A stretch of 64,000 nucleotides of DNA from an uncultured delta proteobacterium (GCA_903843965.1 CAIMRY010000031.1:1-64000); one strand, 5' to 3'; shown: positions 40,141 through 49,309, numbered from the stretch's first letter. Notes: generated by a model from the letters alone, not told the origin. Translations and numbers: made by a program.

Positions 40141-40779
40141 ATGCGCAAACCGACCATCGGACTGAGCCTGGAGGGGCTGCCCTCCATCGGCCTTTCGGCC
40201 TTCGCCACCCTTGTCTTCGCCGCCATGGGCTGGTGGCTGTTGGCCCTGATCCTGCTGGTGGTCACCGGCTTTGTGGTGCACTTTTTCCGCGATCCCGAGC
40301 GCGTGACGCCAGAGGACCTGGACGCCGTAGTCTCCCCGGCGGACGGGCGGGTGTGCAAGGTGGACTTCGCGCCGGACCCCGTCAGCGGCCAGATACGCCA
40401 AGTGGTCTGCGTGTTCATGAACGTGGCCGACGTGCACGTGAACCGCGCGCCGGTTGAGGGCAGCGTGGAGCTCATCCGCTACATCCCCGGCAAGTATTTC
40501 AACGCCAGCCTGGACAAGGCAAGCACGGACAACGAGCGCAACATCATTGTGCTGGGCCGCGGGGCGGAGCGCTTCACCGTGGTGCAGATCGCGGGCCTCA
40601 TCGCCCGGCGCATCGTCTGCTGGGCCGAGGCCGGGGACATCCTGCGCCGGGGCGAGCGCTTCGGCCTGATCAAGTTCGGGTCCAGAGTTGACCTCTACCT
40701 GCCGGATGGCTATGCTGTGAAGGTCTACGTGGGAGAAAGCGTGCGCGCGGGCGAGACGGCCATCGCCGTCCGCAAGTAG
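40141..40779 (+). CDS. psd: Phosphatidylserine decarboxylase, short form
   Basis: Makes phosphatidylethanolamine from phosphatidylserine at the inner membrane. The 212-residue precursor has two N-terminal hydrophobic segments, HFFRDPERV, VVSPADGRV, VFMNVADVHVNRAP, and near the C-terminus FGSRVDLYLP. The Gly-Ser there is the site of self-cleavage that creates the pyruvoyl cofactor. The short, archaeal-like class fits. AAGGAG is 11 bases upstream of the ATG. pssA follows after 27 bases. Confidence 0.94.
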   Translation: MRKPTIGLSLEGLPSIGLSAFATLVFAAMGWWLLALILLVVTGFVVHFFRDPERVTPEDLDAVVSPADGRVCKVDFAPDPVSGQIRQVVCVFMNVADVHVNRAPVEGSVELIRYIPGKYFNASLDKASTDNERNIIVLGRGAERFTVVQIAGLIARRIVCWAEAGDILRRGERFGLIKFGSRVDLYLPDGYAVKVYVGESVRAGETAIAVRK

Positions 40780-40806
40780 AAGAAGCCGGAGCATTCTGGG
40801 AGTCGT

Positions 40807-41574
40807 ATGGTCAAGGAAAAGGCATTGCCGCGCCACAAGGGCGTGTACATCCTGCCGAACCTGTTCACCACCGCGAGCCTGTTTTTGGGCTTCATGGGGA
40901 TGATCTGGGCCATCGAGGGGCTTTTCGAGTACACCGCCCTGTGCATCCTGGGGTCCTGCCTGTTCGATGGGCTGGACGGCAAGGTGGCCCGGCTGACCAA
41001 CACCACCAGCGAATTCGGTGTGCAGTTCGACTCGCTCGCCGACCTCGTGGCCTTTGGCGTCACCCCGGCGCTGACGGTCTACCTCTGGCAGCTGCACACC
41101 TACGGCACCCTGGGGCTCATGGCCTCGTTCCTGCTCATCGCCTGCGGGGCGCTTAGGCTTGCGCGGTTCAACGTGCAGGCTGCGGTGACGAGCAAGAAGT
41201 TTTTCGTGGGCCTGCCCATTCCGGCCCAGGCCAGCACGCTTGCCACGCTCATCCTCTTCGCCCCGTATCTGCCGGAGACCTGGATCGCCGATGTGCTGCC
41301 CATGGCCTGCCTGATCCTCGTGTACGTTTTGTCCTTCCTCATGGTCAGCACCATGCGCTACGCCTCGTTCAAGGAGTATGGGTTCTTCAAGGCCCATCCC
41401 TTCAGCTCCATGGTCACGGTCATTCTGCTCTTCGTCCTCGTGGCCTCGCGCCCCAAGATGCTGGGCTTCCTCTTCTTCATGGGCTACCTCATTTCCGGCC
41501 CCATCTACACCATGTTCATCCTGTCCCCGCGCGGGGCCAAGCTGGTCTCGCCCAAGGAATCCCAGCAAGGCTGA
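40807..41574 (+). CDS. pssA: CDP-diacylglycerol-serine O-phosphatidyltransferase
   Basis: Makes phosphatidylserine from CDP-diacylglycerol and serine, the step before psd. The 255-residue integral membrane protein has the CDP-alcohol phosphotransferase signature spread over LFDGLDGKVARL and FGVQFDSLADLVAFG, which together give DGxxGxxAR...G...D...D. About seven hydrophobic segments follow. It forms a two-gene unit with psd, and the leu genes lie 359 bases downstream. Confidence 0.95.
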   Translation: MVKEKALPRHKGVYILPNLFTTASLFLGFMGMIWAIEGLFEYTALCILGSCLFDGLDGKVARLTNTTSEFGVQFDSLADLVAFGVTPALTVYLWQLHTYGTLGLMASFLLIACGALRLARFNVQAAVTSKKFFVGLPIPAQASTLATLILFAPYLPETWIADVLPMACLILVYVLSFLMVSTMRYASFKEYGFFKAHPFSSMVTVILLFVLVASRPKMLGFLFFMGYLISGPIYTMFILSPRGAKLVSPKESQQG

Positions 41575-41691
41575 GACTTTGTCCGTGAATTTTCGCCTGC
41601 CGCCTGTTTTGGCGCTGGACATGGCGCGCCTGAGTATGGCATGGAATTACTGCGCGGAGCGCTTTGATCGGCCTGCGCAAAAGAGCATGTG

Positions 41692-41781
41692 ATGACCAGA
41701 CGAATCGCCCGCACCGCAATCCGCACCGCGCTGACCAGCGCCGCCCTGATTCTACGCGAGTCCCAGAGGGACTCCTTGTAG
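41692..41781 (+). CDS. Possible leuA leader peptide, 29 residues
   Basis: ATG 41692 opens a frame that ends at TAG 41779-41781. The peptide ends ALILRESQRDSL and contains Leu at 14, 19, 21 and 29, with a CTA codon (expected to be uncommon in such GC-rich DNA) at 41752-41754 inside the terminator stem. The RBS is weak (AAGAG). The start overlaps the stop of an upstream frame as TGATG. It is called only for its position relative to the terminator. Confidence 0.35.
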   Translation: MTRRIARTAIRTALTSAALILRESQRDSL

Positions 41782-41798
41782 GCCGGGCTTTTTCTTTT
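41743..41798 (+). terminator. Intrinsic terminator ahead of leuA, possible attenuator
   Basis: Three stacked stems (GCCC/GGGC, CTAC/GTAG and GAGTCCC-AGA-GGGACTC) are followed directly by TTTTTCTTTT at 41789-41798. The 5' arm overlaps the last leucine codons of the candidate leader peptide. The segment GTCCCAGAGG (41760-41769) is perfectly complementary to CCTCTGGGAC at 41840-41849, an alternative pairing that would break the terminator. Confidence 0.65.
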
Positions 41799-41932
41799 CC
41801 CCCTTTCTCCTCTTCAAAAGTCCTCGCCTCCTCGGAGCACCTCTGGGACGTCCCCGTGCGCGGGTACGCACCCGCGTTGTTGCCAGCCAATTGTGAAACA
41901 GATATGCTCACCCTTCGACGTTTGGAGGACCT

Positions 41933-43486
41933 ATGTCAGATCGCGTCTATATCTTCGACACCACGTTGCGTGACGGCGAGCAGTCGCCTGGCGCCACCAT
42001 GAACCAGGAAGAAAAGGTCAGCCTCGCGCGGCAGCTTGAAGTCCTGGGCGTGGACATCATCGAGGCGGGCTTTCCCGCCGCCAGCCAGGGCGATTTCGAG
42101 GCCGTCCAGGCCATCGCCCGCAGCGTCACGCAGGTCCAGGTGGCGGCCCTGTGCCGGGCCCTGACTCGCGACATCGACCGCGGCTGGGAGGCCATAAAGG
42201 ACGCCGTGAACCCGCGCATCCACACCTTCCTGGCCACCAGCGAAATCCACATGACCCACAAGCTGCGCAAAACGCGCGAGCAGGTGCTGGTCATGGCCGA
42301 GGAATCTGTGCGGCACGCCGCAAGCCTGTGCCCCAACGTGGAGTTCTCGGCCGAGGACGCCTCGCGCTCGGACTGGGAGTTTTTGGCCCAGGTCTGCGAG
42401 GTGGTCATCCGCGCCGGGGCCACCACCGTGAACATCCCGGACACCGTGGGCTATGCCCAGCCCTTTGAGTACGGCGAGCTCATCGCCTATCTCATCAAGA
42501 ACGTGCCCAACAGCAAGGACGCCATCTTCAGCGTGCACTGCCACAACGACCTGGGCCTGGCCGTGGCCAACAGCCTCTCGGCCATCCGGGCCGGGGCGAG
42601 GCAGGCCGAGGTGACCCTCTGCGGCATTGGCGAGCGCGCGGGCAACGCCTCCCTTGAGGAGCTGGTCATGGCCCTGCACACCCGCCACGAGCTCTACAAG
42701 CTCGACTGCGGGGTCAAGACCCGGCAGCTGTACCCCTCGTGCCGCCGCCTCTCGCAGATCATCGGCCAGCCCATTCCGCCCTACAAGGCCATTGTCGGAC
42801 CCAACGCCTTTGCGCACGAGTCCGGCATCCACCAGGACGGCATGCTCAAAAATCCGCTGACCTACGAGATCATGACGCCGGAATCCGTGGGCCGCAAGGG
42901 CACGGACATGGTCATCGGCAAGCATTCCGGCAGCCACGCCATCAAGGCCAAGCTCGTGGAGCTGGGCTACGCCCTGGACGACGCCCAGCTGGCCGTGGTC
43001 TTCGCCGCCGTGAAGGAATTGGCGGACAAGAAGGAGCGCGTGTTCGACGAGGACGTGGAGGCCCTTGTCCTGGAGATGGTCTACCGCCGCCGCGACAAGT
43101 ACCGGATGAAGGACATGAGCGTGTTCTCCGGCACGGGCGGGGTGCCGCCCCATGCGGCCATGGTCCTTGAGGTGCTGGACGGGGAAACGGTGGCCGAGGT
43201 GCGCCGCCACTCGTCCTTTGGCGAGGGGCCGGTGGACGCCCTGTTCAAGTGCATCGGGGCCATGGTGGGCTACGCGCCTGCCCTGGACCGTTTCCAGATC
43301 AACGCCGTCACCGGCGGCACGGACGCGCAGGCCACGGTGACCGTGCGCATCGAACACGAAGGCAAGAAGTCCGTTGGCCGCGGCACCAACGAGGATATCC
43401 TCGTGGCCAGCGCCATGGCCTTCATCAACGCACTCAATCGGTTGGAGAAAATCAGGGAGGAGAAGAGCGAATGTCCCACAATTTAG
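41933..43486 (+). CDS. leuA: 2-Isopropylmalate synthase
   Basis: First committed step of leucine synthesis: condenses acetyl-CoA with 2-oxoisovalerate. The 517-residue protein has IFDTTLRDGEQSPGATM, HCHNDLGLAVANSL, CGIGERAGNASLEE, and a C-terminal regulatory domain (about 390-510) for leucine feedback. GGAGG lies before ATG 41933. It overlaps leuC by 16 bases. Together with cimA, this window encodes both members of this family. Confidence 0.97.
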   Translation: MSDRVYIFDTTLRDGEQSPGATMNQEEKVSLARQLEVLGVDIIEAGFPAASQGDFEAVQAIARSVTQVQVAALCRALTRDIDRGWEAIKDAVNPRIHTFLATSEIHMTHKLRKTREQVLVMAEESVRHAASLCPNVEFSAEDASRSDWEFLAQVCEVVIRAGATTVNIPDTVGYAQPFEYGELIAYLIKNVPNSKDAIFSVHCHNDLGLAVANSLSAIRAGARQAEVTLCGIGERAGNASLEELVMALHTRHELYKLDCGVKTRQLYPSCRRLSQIIGQPIPPYKAIVGPNAFAHESGIHQDGMLKNPLTYEIMTPESVGRKGTDMVIGKHSGSHAIKAKLVELGYALDDAQLAVVFAAVKELADKKERVFDEDVEALVLEMVYRRRDKYRMKDMSVFSGTGGVPPHAAMVLEVLDGETVAEVRRHSSFGEGPVDALFKCIGAMVGYAPALDRFQINAVTGGTDAQATVTVRIEHEGKKSVGRGTNEDILVASAMAFINALNRLEKIREEKSECPTI

Positions 43487-44730
43487 CCGAAAAAATCCTG
43501 CAGGCGCACACGGATGAGGAAGTCACCCGCGCCGGGCAGATCGTCACCTGCCGCGTGTCCCTGGTCCTGGCCAACGACATCACCGCGCCGCTGGCCATCA
43601 AGTCCTTCAAGGGCATGGGCGCGACCAAGGTCTTTGACAAGGACAAGGTGGCTCTGGTCTGCGACCACTTCACGCCGAACAAGGACATCGACTCCGCCGA
43701 GCAGGTCAAGGTGGTGCGCGAGTTCGCCCATGAAATGGGCGTGACGCACTACTACGAGGGCGGCGACTGCGGCGTGGAGCACGCGCTGCTGCCCGAGCTC
43801 GGCCTGGTCGGCCCCAAGGACATCGTGGTCGGCGCGGACAGCCACACCTGCACGTACGGCGGCCTGGGGGCCTTTGCCACGGGCATGGGCTCCACCGACA
43901 TCGCCGGGGCCCTGGCCCTGGGCGAGACCTGGTTCAAGGTGCCGCCCACCATCCGCGTGGAGTACGACGGCAAGCTGGAGCCCTTTGTCGGGGCCAAGGA
44001 CCTGATCCTGCACTTGATCGGCCGCATCGGCGTGTCCGGCGGGCTGTACCGGGCGCTGGAGTTCGGCGGGCCGGTCATCGACAACCTCTCCATCGAGGGC
44101 CGCATGACCATGGCCAACATGGCCATCGAGGCCGGGGCCAAGGTCGGCCTGTTCCCGGCCGACGCCAAGACCCTGGCCTATTGCCAGGCCCACGGCAGGC
44201 ACGGCGACAAGGCGCTCAAGGCCGATCCCGGCGCGGTGTACGAGCAGGAGCTGTCCCTGTCCGTCACCGGCATGAGCCCGCAGGTGGCCTGCCCGCACCT
44301 GCCGGACAACGTCCGCAGCGTGGACACGCTGAAGGGCCTGCGCGTGGACCAGGCCGTCATCGGCTCCTGCACCAACGGCCGCATCGAGGACCTGCGCGAG
44401 GCCGCAGCAGTGCTCAAGGGCCGCAGGGCGCACAAGGGCGTGCGGCTGATCATCCTGCCCGCCACGCCCAAGATCTGGCGCCAGGCCATGGACGAGGGGC
44501 TGTTCAGCATCTTCCTCGACGCCGGGGCCGTGGTCGGCCCGCCCACCTGCGGACCGTGCCTGGGCGGCCACATGGGCATCCTGGCCGGGGGCGAGCGCTG
44601 CATCAGCACCACCAACCGCAACTTCCGGGGCCGCATGGGCAGCCTGGAGAGCGAGGTCTACCTGGCCAGCCCGGCTGTGGCCGCCGCCAGCGCCGTGGCC
44701 GGGGAGATCTTCAACCCCGCCAAGCTGTAG
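43471..44730 (+). CDS. leuC: 3-Isopropylmalate dehydratase large subunit
   Basis: Catalytic aconitase-family subunit that isomerises 2- to 3-isopropylmalate with LeuD, via a [4Fe-4S] cluster. The 419-residue protein is of the shorter, archaeal/HacA-like LeuC class. Cluster ligands are in IGSCTNGR and GPPTCGPCLGGH; ADSHTCTYGGLGAF is conserved. ATG 43471 has GGAGG upstream and sits within the end of leuA, so it is translationally coupled. Confidence 0.96.
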   Translation: MSHNLAEKILQAHTDEEVTRAGQIVTCRVSLVLANDITAPLAIKSFKGMGATKVFDKDKVALVCDHFTPNKDIDSAEQVKVVREFAHEMGVTHYYEGGDCGVEHALLPELGLVGPKDIVVGADSHTCTYGGLGAFATGMGSTDIAGALALGETWFKVPPTIRVEYDGKLEPFVGAKDLILHLIGRIGVSGGLYRALEFGGPVIDNLSIEGRMTMANMAIEAGAKVGLFPADAKTLAYCQAHGRHGDKALKADPGAVYEQELSLSVTGMSPQVACPHLPDNVRSVDTLKGLRVDQAVIGSCTNGRIEDLREAAAVLKGRRAHKGVRLIILPATPKIWRQAMDEGLFSIFLDAGAVVGPPTCGPCLGGHMGILAGGERCISTTNRNFRGRMGSLESEVYLASPAVAAASAVAGEIFNPAKL

Positions 44731-44825
44731 GCTGGCCAGGCTGTAGTCTCAAGGCACAGGAACGACGCACACGCTGAAAATCCCCGCCCGAGAACGCGTT
44801 CCGGGCGGCGCACAAGGAGAGAGAT

Positions 44826-45326
44826 ATGCTCGTCACAGGCAAGGCGCACAAGGTCGGCGCCCACATCGACACCGACGCCATCATTCCGGCCCGGTTCCTG
44901 GTGACCACGGATTCCGGGGTTCTGGGGGCCAACTGCATGGAGGGCCTGGAGCCCGGCTGGATCAAACGCGTGCAGAAAAACGACATCATCGTGGCCGACG
45001 AGAACTTCGGCTGCGGCTCCTCGCGGGAGCATGCCCCCATCGCCCTCCTCGGCGCGGGCATCCCCGTGGTGGTGGCCAAGAGCTTCGCCCGCATCTTCTA
45101 CCGCAACGCCTACAACATGGGCCTGGTGCTGCTTGAGGTGGGCGCGGACGCGGACAAGCTCCATGACGGAGACACGCTTGAGGTGGACCTCGACGCCGGG
45201 CGGATCAAGAACCTGACCACCGGCGAGAGCATTGTCTGCGCCCCGGTGCCCCAGTCCATGCAGGACCTTCTCGACGCCGGGGGGCTCGTCCCCTACGTCA
45301 AGAAGCGCCTGGCCGCGAAGCAGTAG
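44826..45326 (+). CDS. leuD: 3-Isopropylmalate dehydratase small subunit
   Basis: Swivelling subunit partner of LeuC. The 166-residue protein, short like those that pair with HacA-type LeuC, has [13 protein letters not shown] and the substrate-binding [23 protein letters not shown] is upstream of the ATG. It lies 95 bases after leuC, with no gene between. Confidence 0.96.
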   Translation: MLVTGKAHKVGAHIDTDAIIPARFLVTTDSGVLGANCMEGLEPGWIKRVQKNDIIVADENFGCGSSREHAPIALLGAGIPVVVAKSFARIFYRNAYNMGLVLLEVGADADKLHDGDTLEVDLDAGRIKNLTTGESIVCAPVPQSMQDLLDAGGLVPYVKKRLAAKQ

Positions 45327-45336
45327 GGGGCGGGCG

Positions 45337-46419
45337 ATGAAAATCTGCGTCATGCCCGGAGACGGCATCGGCCGCGAGATCGTGGTCCAGGCCCTGCGGG
45401 TGCTGGACAAGGTCGCGGCCACCTACGGCAAGAAGTTTGAAACGGAGGAAGCCCTTATCGGCGGCTGCGCCATCGACGCCACAGGCTCCCCCCTGCCCGA
45501 GGCGACCGTGCGCCTGTGCAAGGCCGCCGATGCCGTGCTGCTGGGCGCGGTGGGCGGGCCCAAGTGGGACGCCATCGATCCGGCCATTCGTCCAGAAAGG
45601 GGATTGCTCGGCATCCGCAAGGAGCTGGGGCTGTTCGCCAACCTGCGGCCCGCCAGCCTGTTCCCGGAGCTTAAGCACGCCTGCTTCCTCCGGCCCGACA
45701 TCGTGGAGCGGGGCATCGACCTCTTGGTGGTGCGCGAGCTCACCGGCGGCGCGTACTTCGGCACGCCGAAAGGTGTGGAGGTGCGCGACGGCGAGCGCGT
45801 GGGCTTCAACAACATGATCTATTCCGAGCACGAGATCAGCCGGATCGCCAAGGTCGGCTTCGAGGCCGCGCGCAAGCGCCGCAAGCAGCTGTGCTCCGTG
45901 GACAAGGCCAACGTGCTCGATGTCTCCCGCCTGTGGCGCGAGGTCGTCATCGAGGTGTCGCAAGACTACCCGGATGTGGAGCTCAGCCACATGTACGTGG
46001 ACAACGCGGCCATGCAGCTGGTGCGCGACCCGTCGCAGTTCGACGTCATCGTCACCGAGAACCTCTTCGGCGACATCCTCTCCGACGAGGCCTCGGTCAT
46101 CACCGGGTCCATCGGCATGCTGCCCTCGGCGAGCCTCGGCGCGGGCAACCCCGGCCTGTTCGAGCCCATCCACGGCTCGGCCCCGGACATCGCGGGCCAG
46201 AACAAGGCCAACCCTCTGGCCACCATCCTCTCCGTGGCCATGCTGCTGCGCTACAGTTCGACCGAGAAGACGGGGGACATGACCGCCGTGGCCGCCGCCA
46301 TCGAGGGCGCGGTGCAGAAGACCCTGTCCCAGGGCTATCGCACCGGCGACATCCGCGAGCCGGGCTGCAAGCTGGTGGGCTGCGTGGAAATGGCCGACGC
46401 CGTGCTGGCCAACCTGTAG
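45337..46419 (+). CDS. leuB: 3-Isopropylmalate dehydrogenase
   Basis: Oxidative decarboxylation of 3-isopropylmalate with NAD+, the last specific step to leucine. The 360-residue protein has [11 protein letters not shown] at the start, [21 protein letters not shown], and the metal-binding DNAAMQLV and [15 protein letters not shown] 45337 has GGGGG six bases upstream and begins 11 bases after leuD. It closes the leu operon. Confidence 0.97.
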   Translation: MKICVMPGDGIGREIVVQALRVLDKVAATYGKKFETEEALIGGCAIDATGSPLPEATVRLCKAADAVLLGAVGGPKWDAIDPAIRPERGLLGIRKELGLFANLRPASLFPELKHACFLRPDIVERGIDLLVVRELTGGAYFGTPKGVEVRDGERVGFNNMIYSEHEISRIAKVGFEAARKRRKQLCSVDKANVLDVSRLWREVVIEVSQDYPDVELSHMYVDNAAMQLVRDPSQFDVIVTENLFGDILSDEASVITGSIGMLPSASLGAGNPGLFEPIHGSAPDIAGQNKANPLATILSVAMLLRYSSTEKTGDMTAVAAAIEGAVQKTLSQGYRTGDIREPGCKLVGCVEMADAVLANL

Positions 46420-46449
46420 CCGCAGGCCATCCGCCAAGACATTGCATAA

Positions 46450-46478
46450 GGGGGCCGGGCGACCGGTCCCCTTTTTTT
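46450..46478 (+). terminator. Intrinsic terminator of the leu operon
   Basis: A nine-bp stem (GGGG-G-CCGG with CCGG-T-CCCC, one G-U pair) capped by a GCGA tetraloop is followed by seven T residues. It ends at the convergent TIGR03943-like gene. Confidence 0.92.
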
Positions 46479-47311
46479 CACCAGGCAAAGGGCTCCTTTT
46501 CTCGGAACTCGAAGAGGAAGGGTATGTCGTTCAGGGTGATGGGCTCGGCCTTGTCCACCACCACGCGGAAGCCCGGATTGACCAGGAAGATGGAGGGGCC
46601 CTTGCCTTTGGGCACGGCGGCCAGCAGGGGCTTGTCCGCGCCCTTGGCCTTGAGCGGCGCAAGCTGGCCAAAGACTTCAACCCAGTCCCCGGCCTGGACT
46701 TCCCCGGATTGGACTTCGGGCATGCCGGAGGCCAGGAAGGCCAGCTCCAGGCTGTCCGCCAGGCAGCAGGTGACCGCGATGCGTTTGAGCAGCACATATC
46801 CGCGCCGGTCCAGCTCCGGGGTGCGGCCCACCTGCACGCGCATGGCGAAATGCCGCGGGTAGTCCGTGCGGCGCTTGTCGACCATGATGTAAAGCTCGGC
46901 CAAGTTGAGGCGCACGTATTCCACGTTGTCCACGGTCACGCGCAGGGGCGGCGGCACGTCAGGCTCGTCCGGGATCGGAGCGCTGAGCGTGAGCGCGCCG
47001 GGCGGCGGCGGGGCGGCGGCCTGTCGCCAGGCAAAGGCGGCCAGGCAGAGAAAGGCCAGAATCAGGGCCTGCCGGGTCAGCCGCGCGGCAGTGGCGCGGC
47101 CTGGCTCGGGCCGGAGCAGCAGGGCCAGACCGCAGACGGCCAGCAGCACGCCCGTGCCCAGGGTCAGGGGGCTGAACTTGGGGTTCAGAAAGCTCCAGTA
47201 GTGCCGGGAAAGGGCCAGGGCCGCCAGGAATCCGCCCAGGCAGAGCAGGCACAGGCCCTCAAGCCGGTCCTGAAGGGTCGCGCGGAAGGCGGCGCAGAAG
47301 GCGGCGCTCAT
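46478..47311 (-). CDS. TIGR03943/YcgQ-like permease partner protein
   Basis: A 277-residue protein with two or three N-terminal hydrophobic segments and a conserved soluble C-terminal part, with ITCCLADS-type cysteines (AVTCCLADSLELAF) and FGQLAPL. This fits the TIGR03943/DUF1980 family, whose members sit beside COG0701-type permeases. The role is unknown; a metal-handling accessory is likely from context. Its ATG overlaps the stop of the permease gene as ATGA, so the two are made together. Confidence 0.82.
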   Translation of the reverse strand: MSAAFCAAFRATLQDRLEGLCLLCLGGFLAALALSRHYWSFLNPKFSPLTLGTGVLLAVCGLALLLRPEPGRATAARLTRQALILAFLCLAAFAWRQAAAPPPPGALTLSAPIPDEPDVPPPLRVTVDNVEYVRLNLAELYIMVDKRRTDYPRHFAMRVQVGRTPELDRRGYVLLKRIAVTCCLADSLELAFLASGMPEVQSGEVQAGDWVEVFGQLAPLKAKGADKPLLAAVPKGKGPSIFLVNPGFRVVVDKAEPITLNDIPFLFEFREKEPFAW

Positions 47312-48285
47312 CGCACACCCCCGAAAAGCCCCAGGCTCATGGTCAGCACGTAGATGATGACCGCCGGGACCAGGGCCACGGCCAGGGCCACCCGGCGCTT
47401 GAACACCGTGAAGTAGGCGGGCAAAAGCTTCAGGTCCAGCATGGGGCCCAGGGCCAGGAAGGCCAACAGGGCCGGGCGCGGGAACATGCTCAGGGAGGCG
47501 GCCACAAAGGCGTCGGCCTCGGAGCAGATGCTGATGAGCACGGCCAGCAGCATCATCGAGGGCACGGCCAAATACAGGTTGCCGGACACAAGGCCCAGCA
47601 GCTCCTGCGGGAGAAAGGCCTTGAACACCCCGGCGGCGCAGGCCCCGACCAGGAGAAAGCGGCCCATGTCCAGGAACTCCCGGGCGGTGAGGCGCAGCAC
47701 GTCGAGCAGGCGTGCGCCTGGGGACGAACCCTGGCCGTGGTGGTCGTGGTGATTATGCCCGCAGCCGCAGCTGTCGCCGCAACTGTCGCCAGACGCTGCG
47801 AGGCTGCCGCAGCTCTGGGCAAAGGAGGGCGCAAGGTCCAGGGAGGGCCGCAGGAGGTCCGTCCCCTGGTTCTTGGCCAGGCTCCAGCCCATCAGCGCCG
47901 CCGGGACCATGACCAGGGCCGCGCGCCAGAGGACCATCCGCGCATCGCCCTGGAAGGCCACCCAGGTGGCCGCCAGGGACACGGGATTCACCACCGGGGC
48001 GGCCAGCATGAACGGAATGGCTGCCCCGGTGGGCACGCCCTTGCGCAACAGCCGCCGCGTCACGGGCACGATGCCGCACTCGCAGGTGGGCAGCAAAAGC
48101 CCGGCCGCGAGCCCGATGCAGATCTGCACGCCAAGCGGCCGCCGGCCGATGCGCGTCAGGACCTCGTCGCCCACGAACACGGCGAGGATGGACGAGAGCA
48201 GCGAGCCCAGGAACAGGAACGGCGCGGCCTCCACCACGATGGAGGTGACGATGGTGGCGAAGATTTGGAAGGTGCTTTGGTCCAT
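47308..48285 (-). CDS. COG0701/DUF318-type permease with His/Cys-rich loop
   Basis: A 325-residue membrane protein of the ArsP_1/DUF318 permease family with about eight helices. The family motif LLPTCECGIVPVTRRL is in the first half and ISICSEADAFVAASL in the second. The central cytoplasmic loop contains CGDSCGCGHNHHDHHG, a probable metal-binding stretch. The gene starts 39 bases from the nearest zinc-type operator and diverges from znuA, so it is probably repressed when zinc is plentiful and may move zinc or a zinc chelate. GAGGT precedes the ATG by ten bases. Direction and substrate are inference. Confidence 0.85.
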   Translation of the reverse strand: MDQSTFQIFATIVTSIVVEAAPFLFLGSLLSSILAVFVGDEVLTRIGRRPLGVQICIGLAAGLLLPTCECGIVPVTRRLLRKGVPTGAAIPFMLAAPVVNPVSLAATWVAFQGDARMVLWRAALVMVPAALMGWSLAKNQGTDLLRPSLDLAPSFAQSCGSLAASGDSCGDSCGCGHNHHDHHGQGSSPGARLLDVLRLTAREFLDMGRFLLVGACAAGVFKAFLPQELLGLVSGNLYLAVPSMMLLAVLISICSEADAFVAASLSMFPRPALLAFLALGPMLDLKLLPAYFTVFKRRVALAVALVPAVIIYVLTMSLGLFGGVR

Positions 48286-48323
48286 GTTTTTGTGTACCTC
48301 AAAGACGTGCCGTCTTGACAGGG

Positions 48324-48340
48324 GTGCAATTCAGTTGCAC
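48324..48340. promoter_or_regulatory. Zur-type operator 1
   Basis: The perfect dyad GTGCAA-TTCAG-TTGCAC lies between the divergent permease and znuA genes. Sequence and setting suggest a Fur-family zinc repressor site. Confidence 0.8.
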
Positions 48341-48345
48341 AGTGC

Positions 48346-48362
48346 GTGCAACTTGATTGCAC
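48346..48362. promoter_or_regulatory. Zur-type operator 2
   Basis: A second dyad with the same arms, GTGCAA-CTTGA-TTGCAC, has its centre 22 bases (about two helical turns) from that of operator 1. Both would face the same side of the DNA. It ends 34 bases before znuA. Confidence 0.8.
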
Positions 48363-48396
48363 ACGGCTGACTTAGCCGAAACATGGGGAGACCGCA

Positions 48397-49302
48397 ATGC
48401 GTAAACTGCTGCTGCTGGCGGTGTTCGTCATGATGCCCTGCTGGATGACCTGCTGGACAACGCTGGCCACCACAGCCCTGGCCGGACCGCTCCAGGTGGC
48501 CGTGGGCGTGGCCCCGGTGGAGTATTTCGCCAAGAGGATCGGCGGACAGCTCATCCAGACAACGGTGCTGGTGCCTGCCGGGGCCGACGCCCACACCTAC
48601 GAGCCCAAGCCTTCACAGATGCGCGCCCTGTCCGGGTCGACGATGTACCTGTCCGTAGGCCTGGAGTTTGAGCAGGCCTGGGAGCCGCGCCTGAAGGCCG
48701 CCAACCGGGCGCTCTTTTTTGTGCGCCTGGAGCAGGGCCTTGCGCTCATGCCCATGCCTGAGGGCCATGACGACCACCACCGGGGCGGCGCAAAGGTCGG
48801 CCACGAGGTCGAGATGGACCCGCACATCTGGGTCTCTCCCTCGAATGTGCGGCATATGGCCGCGCACATCGCCGAGGTCCTGGCCAAGGCCGACCCGGCC
48901 CACGCCAAGGCCTACGCCGCCAACCTGGAGACGTTCGTGAAGGACATCGACGCCGTGGACGCCGACCTGCGCGCCGCCTTTGCCGGAATCCCGGCGGACA
49001 GACGCGTGTTCCTGGTGTTCCACCCGGCCTGGGGTTACCTGGCCCGGGACTACGGCTTGACCCAGACGGCCATCGAGTTCGAGGGCAAGGAGCCTTCGCC
49101 CAGGCGGCTGGGGGCCGTGATCGCCCAGGCCAAGGCCAGGGGCGTCAAGGTCATCTTCGTGCAGCCGCAGATGTCCAGGCGTACGGCGGAGAGCATCGCC
49201 CAGGCCCTGGGGGCGAAGGTGCTGGTGGTCGACCCGCTGGCGGGCGACTGGGCCGCAAATCTGCGCGCGGTGGCTGGAGCCTTCCGCGCTGCGCTGCGCT
49301 AG
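48397..49302 (+). CDS. znuA: Zinc ABC transporter substrate-binding protein
   Basis: A 301-residue periplasmic zinc-binding protein of the ZnuA (TroA) family. It has a signal peptide (residues 1-29), then VAVGVAPVEYFAKRIGG, the metal ligand region DAHTYEPKPSQ, a His-rich loop EGHDDHHRG, MDPHIWVSPSN and FVFHPAWGY-like VFHPAWGYLARDYG with the last ligands. GGGGAG lies six bases before ATG. No znuB or znuC is in the window, so it either serves a remote ABC transporter or hands zinc to the divergent permease. Confidence 0.93.
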   Translation: MRKLLLLAVFVMMPCWMTCWTTLATTALAGPLQVAVGVAPVEYFAKRIGGQLIQTTVLVPAGADAHTYEPKPSQMRALSGSTMYLSVGLEFEQAWEPRLKAANRALFFVRLEQGLALMPMPEGHDDHHRGGAKVGHEVEMDPHIWVSPSNVRHMAAHIAEVLAKADPAHAKAYAANLETFVKDIDAVDADLRAAFAGIPADRRVFLVFHPAWGYLARDYGLTQTAIEFEGKEPSPRRLGAVIAQAKARGVKVIFVQPQMSRRTAESIAQALGAKVLVVDPLAGDWAANLRAVAGAFRAALR

Positions 49303-49309
49303 GAGCAAT

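Larger units (their letters stand above)
41575..41932 (+). promoter_or_regulatory. leuA leader region, candidate attenuator
   Basis: These 358 bases contain a 29-codon open frame with leucine codons, an intrinsic terminator overlapping its end, a later ten-base segment complementary to the terminator's core, and a second hairpin (CGCGGGT/ACCCGCG, 41859-41876) before leuA. The set resembles a transcription-attenuation leader. I see no clear promoter in the region, so transcription may enter from pssA. The simpler alternative is a pssA terminator next to unrelated hairpins. Confidence 0.5.

Noticed and set aside
41575-41932. T-box riboswitch upstream of leuA
   Set aside because: No T-box core sequence or specifier-loop architecture is visible; the leader fits ribosome-based attenuation better.
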